Source: a bacterium
GTDB taxonomy: Bacteria; UBP15; UBA6099; DSWB01
DNA length: 58,362 nucleotides
Assembly (NCBI GenBank): GCA_020061125.1
Contig: JAGUYV010000086.1
Location: 1 to 58,362 of the forward strand
Reading direction: 5' to 3'
The notes below the pieces were generated by a model. That model was not told the DNA's origin. It did not search any database and worked only from the letters and a program-made list of their open reading frames with translations. The position numbers and the translations under genes are program-made. This document shows, piece by piece, positions 26,112-34,857 of this stretch (position 1 is its first letter; each line of letters opens with the position of its first letter).

Positions 26112-27447
26112 AATCAGCATCACCGGAGTGCGCGGCGTGGTGGGCGAAACCCTGACGCCGCATCTGGTGGTCCAGTTCGCGCAGGCGTTCGGCTCGTACA
26201 TCGGCGGCGGCCGCGTGTTCGTGTGCAACGACGCGCGCCACTCAGCGGCCATGGTTCGCTCCGCCGCATTGAGCGGCCTGTTGTCCACGGGGTGCGAGCC
26301 GGTGGACTTCGGCGTGTGCCCAACCCCCGGCATGCAGTTCGCGCTCATCGGCTCACGCGCATCCGGCGGCATCGCCATCTCCGCGGGGCACAACCCCGAG
26401 GACTGGAACGCCCTGCGCTTCATTCGCGGCGACGGCATGTATTTCAACGCCCAGGAGGGTGACGCGCTGCTGGATGTGTATCACGCTGGCAATTTCACAA
26501 AAACCGCCTGGGATGGATTCAAAAAGGTTCATATCAAACGCGATCCGTTTGGCGCGCATCTGAAAAAAATCCGCACGGTGTTCGATGCGGACCGCATAAA
26601 GAAGCGCAAATTCCACATTGCCGTGGACACCTGCAACGGCGCATGCTCCGAGGCCGCACCGCGCCTGCTCGAATCCCTGGGCTGCAAGGTCACGGTCATC
26701 CACGACCAGCCCGGAAGCCCGTTCCCTCACGATCCCGAACCCACGCGACGCAATATGCAGACTCTGTGCGCGGTGGTCAAGGCCGCGGGGTGCGACGCCG
26801 GGTTCATGTTCGACACGGCCGGGGATCGGCTTGGCGTGGTCACGGACAAAGGCGAAGCACTGTTCGAGGAACATCTGCTGCCCCTGTGCGTGATGCTGCA
26901 AATGCAGGAAACGCCAGGAACGGTGGTCACGAACTTGAGCACCACGCGAGCCGTGGACGACGCGGCCAACGCCGCGGGCGCGCAGGTCATCCGCACGCCC
27001 ATAGGCCAGGCCTATGTGGCCGAGGCTGCTTTCAAGAACAGGGCCGTGATCGCGGGCGAGGGCAGCGGCGGCATTATCCTGCCCGCCGTGCAGAACAACA
27101 ACGACAGCCTGGCCGCCATGGCGTTTCTGCTGCACCATCTGGCGCGGCGCCGCGTGAGAATCTCGACCCTTGCGGACAAGACGCCGCGCTACGAAATGCG
27201 CAAGCATAAAGCGGCCATGGATTTCACCCGCATCTATTCCGCCATACAGCACGCGCGGCAGGCCGCGGCGCGCGAATTCCCGGGTGCGCGCATGGCACTC
27301 GACGACGGCGTGAAGCTCGAATGGCGCGACGCATGGCTGCACCTGCGACCGAGCAACACCGAATCCGTGATCCGCATTATCGCCGAAGCGCGCACTTCGT
27401 CGCGCGCGGACAATCTCCTGCAAGCGGGCATGGAGCTGATTTCCTGA
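26098..27447 (+). CDS. Phosphohexomutase paralogue with degenerate active site (possible pseudoenzyme)
   Basis: A 449-residue member of the alpha-D-phosphohexomutase family (phosphoglucosamine/phosphomanno-mutases), clearly a duplicate of the next gene. Fold and substrate elements remain: GVRGVVGETLTP, GEGSGGI sugar loop and RPSNTESVIRI phosphate loop. But the phosphoserine loop, TASHNP in active enzymes, reads SAGHNP, placing Gly97 where the catalytic Ser should be. The metal loop DxDxDR reads DTAGDR, with Ala241 replacing the middle Asp. The early GRDTR motif is CNDAR. Phosphotransfer by the normal mechanism seems impossible, so a regulatory or sugar-phosphate-binding role, or a heteromer with its active twin, is more likely. 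The ATG at 26098 follows GCGGAGGACC. There is no frameshift or stop, so it is not simply decaying. Confidence 0.88.
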   Translation: MNPLKISITGVRGVVGETLTPHLVVQFAQAFGSYIGGGRVFVCNDARHSAAMVRSAALSGLLSTGCEPVDFGVCPTPGMQFALIGSRASGGIAISAGHNPEDWNALRFIRGDGMYFNAQEGDALLDVYHAGNFTKTAWDGFKKVHIKRDPFGAHLKKIRTVFDADRIKKRKFHIAVDTCNGACSEAAPRLLESLGCKVTVIHDQPGSPFPHDPEPTRRNMQTLCAVVKAAGCDAGFMFDTAGDRLGVVTDKGEALFEEHLLPLCVMLQMQETPGTVVTNLSTTRAVDDAANAAGAQVIRTPIGQAYVAEAAFKNRAVIAGEGSGGIILPAVQNNNDSLAAMAFLLHHLARRRVRISTLADKTPRYEMRKHKAAMDFTRIYSAIQHARQAAAREFPGARMALDDGVKLEWRDAWLHLRPSNTESVIRIIAEARTSSRADNLLQAGMELIS

Positions 27448-27488
27448 ACGCCCGCGGCAATCCGTAAGGGAAAGGCGCTTACCGCCGC

Positions 27489-28862
27489 ATGAAACCGGTC
27501 CAGACACTCAAGATCAGCATATCGGGCGTACGCGGCGTGGTGGGCGACAGCCTCACGCCGGATCTGCTCGTGCGCTTCGCCCAGAGTTTCGGCACCTATG
27601 TCGGCCCGCAAACCGTGGTCATCGGCCGCGACACGCGCACCAGCGGCGAGATGGTCAAACACGCCGTGCTCGGCGGCCTCATCAGCTCCGGATGCAAGGT
27701 CGTGGATCTGGATATTGTCCCCGTGCCTACTGTGCAGTTCATGGTGCGAAACCTGCGCGCCGCGGGCGGCATCGCCATCACCGCAAGCCACAATCCCGCG
27801 CAGTGGAACGCTCTCAAGTTCATCCGCGGCGACGGATGCTTCCTGAACCATTACCAGGCGCGCGAACTCATTGACATCTACCACCAGGGCGAATACCGTA
27901 CCGTGCCCGGCCGTCAGATGTGCGAACCGCGCCGCAATGCGCGCGCCGTATCTCTGCACGCAACCGCAATCATCGAGAAAATCGGGAAACTCCCGGCCCG
28001 CGGCAAAAAACTCCTGGCCGTGGTTGACAGCGTGAACGGGGCGGGGTCTGTCATGGCCGCGCCGTTTCTCGAAAGCCTGGGCTGCAAAGTCGTGACCATC
28101 AACAGCAAACCGGACGGCATTTTTCCGCGGCCGCCGGAACCGCTGCCGCAGAACCTCACGGACCTGTGCCACGCCGTGCGCCGCCACAACGCCGACATCG
28201 GTTTCGCCCAGGACGCGGATGCGGACCGCCTGGCCGTGGTGTCCGAAAAAGGGCTTCCCATCGGCGAGGACTTTACCCTGGCCCTGGCCGTGGATTTCGT
28301 GCTGTCCCGCGAGAAGGGGACCGTGGTGGTGAATCTGGCCACCTCGCATGTGATAGACGACATCGTGAAGCGGCGCAAATGCCGGTTGCTCAAAAGCAAA
28401 ATCGGCGAGATCAATGTCACGGAACTCATGATGCAGGAAAACGCGGTCATAGGCGGCGAAGGCAACGGCGGGGTTATCTATCCGGCCGTGAACATGGGGC
28501 GGGACAGTTTCACCGGCATGGCGCTCATCATGCACCTGCTGGCGCAAAGCGCGCGTCCCGTGTCACAGATTGTCGCCCGCTTGCCGCGTTACTCCATGCA
28601 CAAGGCCGCGGTGCCGTGTCCCCAGGAGTTGGTTGTGGAAGTCATGGATCGCCTGGCGCGCGAGGTTTCAGGCAAGAATGTGGATCGTACAGACGGTCTG
28701 AAGATCCAGACCCCGAAAGGCTGGATTCTGATGCGGGCCAGCAACACCGAGCCGATTCTGCGCGTGGTCGCCGAAGCCGGAGACCCCGAAGCCGCAGCCG
28801 CGCTCAACGCCGGGTTCAGGGAAAAAGTCGAAAGCCTGATTCGCAGCGCCGCAGCCAGATAG
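27489..28862 (+). CDS. Phosphoglucosamine mutase/phosphomannomutase family protein (active-site intact)
   Basis: A 457-residue phosphohexomutase moving a phosphate between C1 and C6 of a hexose phosphate; phosphoglucosamine mutase (GlmM, toward UDP-GlcNAc) is the most likely activity but phosphomannomutase cannot be excluded. All four active-site loops are present: GVRGVVGDSLTP, TASHNP with phosphoserine Ser100, DADADR (Asp242, 244, 246) for magnesium, the sugar loop GGEGNGGVIYPAV and the phosphate loop RASNTEPILRVV. GEGNGG is a small variation of the usual GExSGH. It lies 41 bp after its degenerate twin, with which it shares long stretches (LKISISGVRGVVGDSLTP versus LKISITGVRGVVGETLTP). The purine-rich AAGGGAAAGG is rather far upstream. 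Confidence 0.92.
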   Translation: MKPVQTLKISISGVRGVVGDSLTPDLLVRFAQSFGTYVGPQTVVIGRDTRTSGEMVKHAVLGGLISSGCKVVDLDIVPVPTVQFMVRNLRAAGGIAITASHNPAQWNALKFIRGDGCFLNHYQARELIDIYHQGEYRTVPGRQMCEPRRNARAVSLHATAIIEKIGKLPARGKKLLAVVDSVNGAGSVMAAPFLESLGCKVVTINSKPDGIFPRPPEPLPQNLTDLCHAVRRHNADIGFAQDADADRLAVVSEKGLPIGEDFTLALAVDFVLSREKGTVVVNLATSHVIDDIVKRRKCRLLKSKIGEINVTELMMQENAVIGGEGNGGVIYPAVNMGRDSFTGMALIMHLLAQSARPVSQIVARLPRYSMHKAAVPCPQELVVEVMDRLAREVSGKNVDRTDGLKIQTPKGWILMRASNTEPILRVVAEAGDPEAAAALNAGFREKVESLIRSAAAR

Positions 28863-28902
28863 TTGTCAGCGTCACCATTCAAGAGATTTGAATATGGAAG
28901 GA

Positions 28903-28964
28903 CACCGCGGAGACGCGGAGTCACGGAGAAAAATCTGATAAGGTTTTTGCGCGGCTCTGCCGCG
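28903..28964. repeat. GGAG/CGGAG short repeat followed by a small hairpin
   Basis: In the 374-bp gap after the phosphohexomutase, three imperfect tandem copies of a CRCGGAG unit (CACCGCGGAG, ACGCGGAG, TCACGGAG; 28903-28928) are followed by a perfect hairpin CGCGGC-TCT-GCCGCG (28950-28964). The tandem motif resembles the 'cacGGAGacaCGGAG' intergenic sequence I recall from many environmental genomes. The hairpin lacks a good T-run, so it is a weak terminator candidate only. Between here and the promoter at 29109 I see no gene. Confidence 0.45.
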
Positions 28965-29108
28965 TTTCCTCCAACACCGGGCATTCAACAGAGTTTTTCT
29001 GTCCATGCGCTCTTAAAGTATCTGGGCGATCTTCACTATCTGCGGCTCCCGTCTTTTCCCTACACGCTATTCGTCAATCGCTTCATTTTTGCGCTCTGCG
29101 CCCCGAAT

Positions 29109-29137
29109 TTGACACATTTTCTCCCCGCGCTCATAAT
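29109..29137 (+). promoter_or_regulatory. Strong promoter of the LolA/DUF1571-like gene
   Basis: TTGACA (perfect -35, 29109-29114), 17 bp, CATAAT (29132-29137). It predicts a leader of about 90 nt before the ATG at 29237, containing a GCCAC...GTGGC inverted pair. This is the best -35/-10 pair in the window. Confidence 0.75.
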
Positions 29138-29236
29138 ATGCTCCATGCCGTGCGGGATTCCACGCCACATTGTGTGAAAGCATATCCCGTGGCCAATCAT
29201 CATAGGACAGAGGGTACAGGACAAAGGAGAACAGAG

Positions 29237-30097
29237 ATGAAAACAATGAGAAGCGCACTCGTGATGTTGCTGGCGGTGGCGGCTCTTGCATGGAGCGCGG
29301 CGCCGGCCTCGGCCATCACCGCCGACGAAGTCATCAAAAACGCCGTTGACGCCTATATGAAGCTTCAGAGCTACAGCTACACAAACAACAAGGAAGGCCT
29401 GGACACCTTTGCCAAGAAACAGGCGTCCAAGATGCAGGAAACCAACAAAGGTCTGGCCGACAGCGCGGGCGTCAAGGTCGAGGAGAAAAAGACCACGGGC
29501 GCGGACAAGATGACCTACGCCATGTACAACATCAAGTTCGCCAAGCCCTACATTCTGCAGATGCAGATTCTGCGCCTGGACCTGGCGCCGGATCTGGTGC
29601 TCAAGGGCAAATTCACTTACAACGCCGCCAAGGATCCCAAAACCTGGTGGGCGAAGCTGGCGGTCACGCCCACGCCGCTCAAGCGCTCGGTGAAAAAGGA
29701 CGACGCGTCCGGGTTCCTCACCATGGGCTGGGACGGTTTCCTGCTCGATCTCCAGAACTTCGCCGCCAATGGCAAAGTTAAGTACGCGGGGACCGCCAAG
29801 GCCCTGGGCGTGGAATGCCATGTTCTGGAAATCACCTTCCCGGACTGGAACAAGTTCAAACCCATAACCCCGGATTTCGCCAAGTTTAAAATCCCCGCGG
29901 ACATCCAGCACCTTGTAAAGGAAAATCTGGCCGATCCCAAGGAGAAGAAATATTCTTCAGTGAAATACTGGATCACCAAGAAGGATTTCCATGTCATCCA
30001 GGTCGAGAAATACCGCAACGGCAAATTCTACTGGCGCGACACCATCACCAAGATTAAGATCAACAACTTGAAAAAGGAAGATTTCAGCACCAAGTAA
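29237..30097 (+). CDS. Exported DUF1571/LolA-like protein
   Basis: A 286-residue protein with a clear Sec signal peptide (MKTMRSALVMLLAVAALAWS, cleavage after AAPASA). The mature part is basic and beta-rich: a helix (ADEVIKNAVDAYMKLQSYSY), then repeated strands such as AKPYILQMQILR, GVECHVLEITFP and SVKYWITKKDFHVIQVEKYR. The 'measure, constrain, convert' cadence is that of LolA/LolB-type and DUF1571 proteins, periplasmic half-barrels binding lipid or acyl chains; direct assignment to lipoprotein trafficking is inference. AGGAGA six bases before the ATG fixes the start. It is monocistronic: the strong promoter lies 100 bp upstream and an excellent terminator follows. High expression is expected. 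Confidence 0.75.
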   Translation: MKTMRSALVMLLAVAALAWSAAPASAITADEVIKNAVDAYMKLQSYSYTNNKEGLDTFAKKQASKMQETNKGLADSAGVKVEEKKTTGADKMTYAMYNIKFAKPYILQMQILRLDLAPDLVLKGKFTYNAAKDPKTWWAKLAVTPTPLKRSVKKDDASGFLTMGWDGFLLDLQNFAANGKVKYAGTAKALGVECHVLEITFPDWNKFKPITPDFAKFKIPADIQHLVKENLADPKEKKYSSVKYWITKKDFHVIQVEKYRNGKFYWRDTITKIKINNLKKEDFSTK

Positions 30098-30158
30098 TCC
30101 TCCTCCGGGCGCGCCCGTGCCAGTTCCTGCGGAAGCGCGCACTCAATCCGCAATCACC

Positions 30159-30194
30159 ACGAATCATCGCGTTGTCAGCGATGATTCGTTTTTT
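30159..30194 (+). terminator. Intrinsic terminator after the LolA/DUF1571-like gene
   Basis: A perfect 12-bp stem (30159-30170 with 30178-30189, 7-nt loop) followed by a run of six T to 30194. Confidence 0.93.
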
Positions 30195-30325
30195 ATGCGC
30201 CATTTCCGTTCTTTTGTTTCGATGCCGGATTTCTCACCAAAGCGGACTTCCCCTAACCTCTACTCGCTACTTTTTCACCCTACACCCTGTTTTTCCCTTT
30301 TGGCGCCAAGCTGTCCGCGGCGCGC

Positions 30326-30331
30326 TATAAT
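30326..30331 (+). promoter_or_regulatory. Candidate -10 box for the radical SAM gene
   Basis: Perfect TATAAT 38 bases before the ATG at 30370 and downstream of the terminator at 30194. No clear -35 box at standard distance. Confidence 0.45.
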
Positions 30332-30369
30332 GTTTCCAATTACCGAAAAGGCAGTCCCGTTCCGTCATT

Positions 30370-31797
30370 ATGGCCAAAGTTCTGCTCGTACAGAAAACCT
30401 ACCTTGAGATGTTCGGCGTGATGAGCATTGCGGCCGTGCTCAAGGACAAGGGGCACGCCGTTCGGGTCAGCCTGGAGCGAGGCGCGCGCCTGGCGGAGAT
30501 CGCGCGGGACTTCGCGCCGGATGTGATCGGCGTGTCCACGGTGAGCATGAACGCGCACGCCAACCTGCGGGATGCGGACCTGCTCAAGCAAGCGTTGCCG
30601 ACAGTGCCCATAGTGTTCGGCGGCGTGCATCCGACCTTTTTCCCGGAAATCATCGAGCAGCCGTGCGTGGACGCTGTGTGCCGCGGCGAGGGCGAATTTG
30701 CATTCGCGGAATTCGTGGAAGAGCGCGCAGCGGCGCGCACCGGTGCGGGCATCGCCAATCTCTGGGTCAAATCAAATGGCGATGTCTTCCGCAATCCTCC
30801 CCGCGAGCCGATTCACGACATTGACGGCCTGCCGTTCCCGGACCGGTCGGTTTATTACGACCATTACCCGTTTCTGAAAAACAACCCGGTCAAGAATTTT
30901 CTGCTATCGCGCGGGTGCCCGTTCCAGTGTTCTTTCTGCTTCAACCAGCCATACCGCGAGGTTTACCGCGAATGCGGACACACCGTGCCGCAGCGCCGCC
31001 GTTCGCCCCTGCGAGCAATACAGGAAATCGAGGATTTCGCGGCCCGATGGCCCCTGGATAAAATCGCGTTTCAGGATGAAAATTTCTGCCTGGACAAAAC
31101 CTGGCTCTTCGAGTTTCTGGACCTGTATAAGTCACGGGTGAACCGGCCGTTCTTCTGCATGGTCAACGCATTCCTGGCTGACGAGGACATCATCGCCGCG
31201 CTCAAGAGCGCGGGTTGCTATCACACCACATTCGGCCTTGAAAGCGGAGACGAAAATCTGCGCCGCAATGTGTTGCGCAAAAAAGCCACGGACGCCCAGA
31301 TCCGCGAGACTTCGCGCCTGCTGCACAAGCATGGCGTCACCTTCCACACCACGAACATATTCTGTTTTCCCGGAGAGACCGTACAGAGCGCGGTCCGGAC
31401 CCTGCGGCTGAATGCGGAGATCCGGCCCGAATCCGCAGTGGCTTTCAATTACATGCCGTTCGCCAATCTGCCGCTGACCAACGAGGCCGTGAAGCAGGGG
31501 TGGATCAGCGCGGAGGCCGCTCGCGACTGGGAACGCCTGCCGCGCGTCATTGTGCGCATTCCCAACTGGAGACGCATTCGCAGACTCAAGCTCATGTTCG
31601 GTGCGGGCGTGCGTTTTCCGGTTCTCATTCCCCTGATCATCGCTGCAAGTTCCCTTCCGCTCGGGCCGCTCTTCGCCTTTTTGTCAAAAACCATGGAAGC
31701 CCTGGATTACTTCACCAGAAACCGGCAGAACATCCCCTATATGATCAGAAACTTCTTTCAATTGCGAAGGCTGTACAAGAGCTATTTCTATGAATGA
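30370..31797 (+). CDS. B12-binding-domain radical SAM protein
   Basis: A 475-residue enzyme of the B12-binding radical SAM class. Residues ~1-130 form the Rossmann-like cobalamin-binding domain (DVIGVSTVSMNAHAN, VPIVFGGVHPTFFPE, VCRGEGEFAFAEF). The radical SAM core follows with the 4Fe-4S motif CPFQCSFC (Cys183, 187, 190), and segments KIAFQDENFCLD, TTFGLESGDENLRRNVLRK and NIFCFPGET typical of the family. The C-terminal ~80 residues are basic with a hydrophobic patch (FPVLIPLIIAASSLPLGPLF) that may associate with the membrane. Relatives methylate or rearrange lipids and natural products; the substrate is unknown here. It is alone on its transcript and convergent with the MA-type peptidase 24 bp downstream. 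It is one of several B12-linked proteins in the window. Confidence 0.9.
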   Translation: MAKVLLVQKTYLEMFGVMSIAAVLKDKGHAVRVSLERGARLAEIARDFAPDVIGVSTVSMNAHANLRDADLLKQALPTVPIVFGGVHPTFFPEIIEQPCVDAVCRGEGEFAFAEFVEERAAARTGAGIANLWVKSNGDVFRNPPREPIHDIDGLPFPDRSVYYDHYPFLKNNPVKNFLLSRGCPFQCSFCFNQPYREVYRECGHTVPQRRRSPLRAIQEIEDFAARWPLDKIAFQDENFCLDKTWLFEFLDLYKSRVNRPFFCMVNAFLADEDIIAALKSAGCYHTTFGLESGDENLRRNVLRKKATDAQIRETSRLLHKHGVTFHTTNIFCFPGETVQSAVRTLRLNAEIRPESAVAFNYMPFANLPLTNEAVKQGWISAEAARDWERLPRVIVRIPNWRRIRRLKLMFGAGVRFPVLIPLIIAASSLPLGPLFAFLSKTMEALDYFTRNRQNIPYMIRNFFQLRRLYKSYFYE

Positions 31798-31821
31798 ACG
31801 CTCCTGCTCACGCGCGGGGAT

Positions 31822-32604
31822 TCATGATTTCTTTTTTGAGTGGGGATATTTCTTCTGCAACGATTTGAGCGCGTTTTCCGGGGATGCTTTGAAGCGCTGT
31901 TCAAATTTTGCCTCGAACACGCTATCTTTCTTGAGATCCTTGAGAAACGCCAGAATCACGGCACTGGAGAATTGCGATTCCATCTCGCGCATCAGGAGAT
32001 ACGCGCCGATGTAGGCGGATTGCGCACGCGCGGGCTTTTGTTTCTGCGTGAGCGCCAGGCACAGCTCCTTGAGCGTTCCGCGCCACACATGCTCATGCTC
32101 TTTGTTCTTCACAAGGTCTTCGAATTCCTTGCTGATCAGCCCGGATAGGCCCTCCTCGAACCAGAGCGGGAGCTGTAACTTGACCGACTGCTCAAGGGCC
32201 ATGTGCGTGTATTCGTGCGTGAGGGCGGTGAGCAGGGCGCCGCGTTCCGCGAGAATTTGAGGCGGCTGGATGTGCAGCATTCCGCCCGTCCACACCGCGG
32301 AGTGCCACCACGGCGCGCCCGTGGTGGAAACATAGGAAGGCGTGTCCGGATAGACGCGCATTTCGAGCCGTTCGCGCAGTTCCGAACCGAACCATTTTTC
32401 AACGGATTCCCTGGCCTTGCCGCATGCAGTCAAAAGGGCCTCGATCTGCGCTTCGGGCATGGAGCGCGGATAATGAGCCACCACGCGGTTTGCACGCACC
32501 GTGCGCCATTCCGGCGGCTGCGCCTGTGCGCAACGGGGCAGGGCGGCGCACAGCAGCGCAATCAGAATCAGCGCCGCGGCAGTTGCGGAAACAGCCCGTC
32601 CCAC
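31822..32604 (-). CDS. Exported MA-type (gluzincin) zinc peptidase
   Basis: A 260-residue exported protein with a signal peptide (hydrophobic AALILIALLCAALPRCAQA). It carries the gluzincin zinc site: HEYTHMAL (HExxH) and, after a loop, WFEEGLSG providing the third ligand Glu, as in peptidase MA family (M61-related) proteins. The start is GTG at 32604, supported by GGAGGT six bases upstream; longer versions of the frame would lie within the spoIID-like gene in another frame. It overlaps that gene's 3' end by 37 bases, indicating translational coupling. Last gene of the wall cluster, so a role in processing envelope proteins or wall enzymes is likely but inferred. Confidence 0.82.
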   Translation of the reverse strand: MGRAVSATAAALILIALLCAALPRCAQAQPPEWRTVRANRVVAHYPRSMPEAQIEALLTACGKARESVEKWFGSELRERLEMRVYPDTPSYVSTTGAPWWHSAVWTGGMLHIQPPQILAERGALLTALTHEYTHMALEQSVKLQLPLWFEEGLSGLISKEFEDLVKNKEHEHVWRGTLKELCLALTQKQKPARAQSAYIGAYLLMREMESQFSSAVILAFLKDLKKDSVFEAKFEQRFKASPENALKSLQKKYPHSKKKS

Positions 32605-33758
32605 TCCTGCACCTCCACGCCCGGAAAGTAGTATTTGATAATCTCTTTGTAATTGTGTCCCTTGCGTGCCATGCCCACCGCGCCCCACTGGCTCATGCCC
32701 ACACCGTGACCCAGTCCGCGCCCGGTGAACAGGATGCGTCCGCTTTTGCTCACGGCCTCGAACCAGTCGCTTTTCAGATAATTCCAACCCAGCGCGCGGC
32801 CCACTGCGGTCTGAAATTCCTGTCCGGTCATGGATACGGTTTTGGCGCTCAATGTGATTTCGACTCGCGAAGCGCGCCCATGCGGGGTGCGATCCGTAAC
32901 CCGCACTCCCAGGATGGTTCCGTTGAATGCCTCGAACCCGAGCTTTCGAATTTCGGCCGCAGTCAAAATCGAGTCCCAGCGGTGGTGCGGGGAAATCTCG
33001 GACCACGGGTCGTCCACACCTTTGAGATAAGGGGGCGTATCGCCGCCCCAGGCGCTGGCCGGGTCCGTGGTGCGGCCGCCGGATGTTGAGTGATAAAAAG
33101 CGTCAATGAGCTGACCGTTCCAGGTGGCCACCAGGCCCGATGTGCGCCGTGCGGCTTCGCGGCCGCGTTTGGTTTCCCCGTCAATTCCCTTGTAAACCTG
33201 GCAATGGGTGAGATCGCAAATGCCGGCGGATCCGTGCTTCATGCGGTTCTTGAGCGCCCAGGTACGGGCGAGCACGGCCTGGGCCTGCATGGCTGCCGGC
33301 TGATCTGAATCCAGCTCCCCGGAGGTCACGGAAGCCACATAATCTTCGAGCGGCACGATATTGCTGATTGTCAATTCCGCGGCGCCGGCCTCGACCACAA
33401 GCCGTCCGTGATAACATCGCGAAACCTTGCCCGCAATCTCCGCGCATACCGGATCGCTGATGTTGGAAACGGTTATGGCGCGGTATTTTTCCGTCTCCGC
33501 GCCTCCGCAGCGAATGCCCAGGGAATTGCCAACCAGGGATATGCCGCAGGCCTGCGCCTGCTTTTTCTCGGTGCCGAGCTGTGCGGTGAGGGAGGACTCC
33601 CCTCTGCTGTACAGGCGCACGCTTTGCGGGTTGTAGGAAGACAGCACCATGACGGTGACATCGGGCTGGATGCGCGCGGGGTCCGGGCGCTGCGCCATGG
33701 CGGGACCGCTGCACGCGGCCAGCAGGAATACAAGAAGAAGGATTCTCTTAAAGAGCAT
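32568..33758 (-). CDS. SpoIID/LytB-domain lipoprotein (peptidoglycan lytic transglycosylase-like)
   Basis: A 396-residue lipoprotein (MLFKRILLLVFLLAAC, lipobox LAAC) with a SpoIID/LytB domain. SpoIID cuts denuded glycan strands during engulfment in endospore formers; homologues in non-sporulating diderms act in wall remodelling. The catalytic region PLEDYVASVTSGEL contains Glu148 aligning with the SpoIID general acid. CDLTHCQVYKG, YHSTSGGRTTD and FTGRGLGHGVGMSQWGA are strong family signatures, and the two cysteines match positions that bind zinc in characterised SpoIID. It lies between the transpeptidase and the MA-type peptidase, overlapping the latter. Nothing else points to sporulation. 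Confidence 0.92.
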   Translation of the reverse strand: MLFKRILLLVFLLAACSGPAMAQRPDPARIQPDVTVMVLSSYNPQSVRLYSRGESSLTAQLGTEKKQAQACGISLVGNSLGIRCGGAETEKYRAITVSNISDPVCAEIAGKVSRCYHGRLVVEAGAAELTISNIVPLEDYVASVTSGELDSDQPAAMQAQAVLARTWALKNRMKHGSAGICDLTHCQVYKGIDGETKRGREAARRTSGLVATWNGQLIDAFYHSTSGGRTTDPASAWGGDTPPYLKGVDDPWSEISPHHRWDSILTAAEIRKLGFEAFNGTILGVRVTDRTPHGRASRVEITLSAKTVSMTGQEFQTAVGRALGWNYLKSDWFEAVSKSGRILFTGRGLGHGVGMSQWGAVGMARKGHNYKEIIKYYFPGVEVQEWDGLFPQLPRR

Positions 33759-33825
33759 TGTGTTGATGATGCCGGTCTCCCGTGTGAGCGGCTCATGGCC
33801 GCGTGTGATGAATTATGAAGCGCTG

Positions 33826-34857
33826 TCAGTAAAACTTGCACTGGTGCCAGGCCTGCATGATGCGCCGTGCCGCGGGCGCGGCGTCGCGTCCGCCTTCGCC
33901 CCGCTCAAGAAATACTACCACGGCGGCCTCGGGATCGTCCACGGGCGTGTAGCCGATGAACCAGGCATGCGTGCGCGGTCCGGCCGCGTGACGCGCTGTG
34001 CCGGTCTTGCCCGCCGAGGAATAACCCATGTTGGCCAGGGCATGGCAGGTGCCAAGCGGAGAGGTGACGCATTGCTCCATGCCCGCGCGCACCACGGCCA
34101 GGGCTTCGGCGGAATCCATGGCCGGGGAAAGGCCCATAAGGTTTTTTTGGGGAAGCGCGAATGTGTCCGTGCGCACCCGTTCCGGTTTGAAAACGCGTCC
34201 GCCATTGGCCAGCGCCGCCGTGAAAACGGCCATCTGAAGGGGCGTGGCGCGGAACTCCGGTGTATCCCCGGCTGCGAAGCGCGACACAAGTTCCGGCGTA
34301 AGCGTTCCCGGTATTCTACCCGAATCTTCCTTAATGCCGTAATCGGAAAGAGATATGCCAGTGGTTTTTCCGAATCCGAACCGGGACGCCAGCGCGGACA
34401 TTTTAGAACCATTAATCCTCGCACCCAGGGTGTAGAAGTAAATGTTGCAGGATTGCGCCAGAGCCTGGGCCATGTCCAGGCTGCCATGCCCGCCGTGCAG
34501 CCAGCAGGGATAATCGTGTCCGTGCAATGAGGTAACGCCCTTGCAGGGCAGCATGAGATTGGGCGATGCCGCGCCCTGTTCCAGAGCCGCGAGCGCCGCA
34601 AGGGGCTTGAGCGCGGAGCCAACGGGAAAGGATCGGCCCGCTGCAATCCTGGGATTTACGAGCGCGAGGACACGGCCCGAGCGTACATCCATGACCACCG
34701 CGGCGCCGTTCTTGCCCGCAAGCGCATCCTGGGTCCGGTCTTGAAGTTTTTGCAGATTTATCTGCACGGACTCGTGTTTGCTCGCGCATCCCGAACACCA
34801 TGCGATCAAGGCACAAAGAAGGATAAGGATTTTTTTATTGGGGGTCCGGTCCGGCAC
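33826..34857 (-). CDS. Penicillin-binding transpeptidase domain protein (class B-like, minimal)
   Basis: A 343-residue protein consisting of little more than a transpeptidase domain: SxxK motif SALK (Ser81, Lys84), SxN motif SCN (136-138) and KTGT (284-287), with flanking ATPLQMAVFTAALANGG as in class B penicillin-binding proteins. The N-terminal dimerisation domain of FtsI/MrdA is missing. A hydrophobic N-terminus ends in CSGC, a lipobox-like variant, so it may be a lipoprotein. The start is GTG at 34857 with AGGA seven bases before; no ATG is available before the signal. It overlaps the VanW gene end by 23 bases. A class D beta-lactamase is a less likely alternative. Expected to crosslink peptidoglycan together with its cluster partners. 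Confidence 0.85.
   Translation of the reverse strand: MPDRTPNKKILILLCALIAWCSGCASKHESVQINLQKLQDRTQDALAGKNGAAVVMDVRSGRVLALVNPRIAAGRSFPVGSALKPLAALAALEQGAASPNLMLPCKGVTSLHGHDYPCWLHGGHGSLDMAQALAQSCNIYFYTLGARINGSKMSALASRFGFGKTTGISLSDYGIKEDSGRIPGTLTPELVSRFAAGDTPEFRATPLQMAVFTAALANGGRVFKPERVRTDTFALPQKNLMGLSPAMDSAEALAVVRAGMEQCVTSPLGTCHALANMGYSSAGKTGTARHAAGPRTHAWFIGYTPVDDPEAAVVVFLERGEGGRDAAPAARRIMQAWHQCKFY

Noticed and set aside
32568-33758. Sporulation locus suggested by SpoIID
   Set aside because: No other sporulation genes are in view and the window shows a lipopolysaccharide-type outer membrane; the protein is a lipoprotein in a wall cluster.
33826-34857. Class D beta-lactamase
   Set aside because: The TPLQMA...ALANGG block and SCN/KTGT spacing are those of class B transpeptidases; the protein is also longer than class D enzymes, and the cluster is for wall synthesis.
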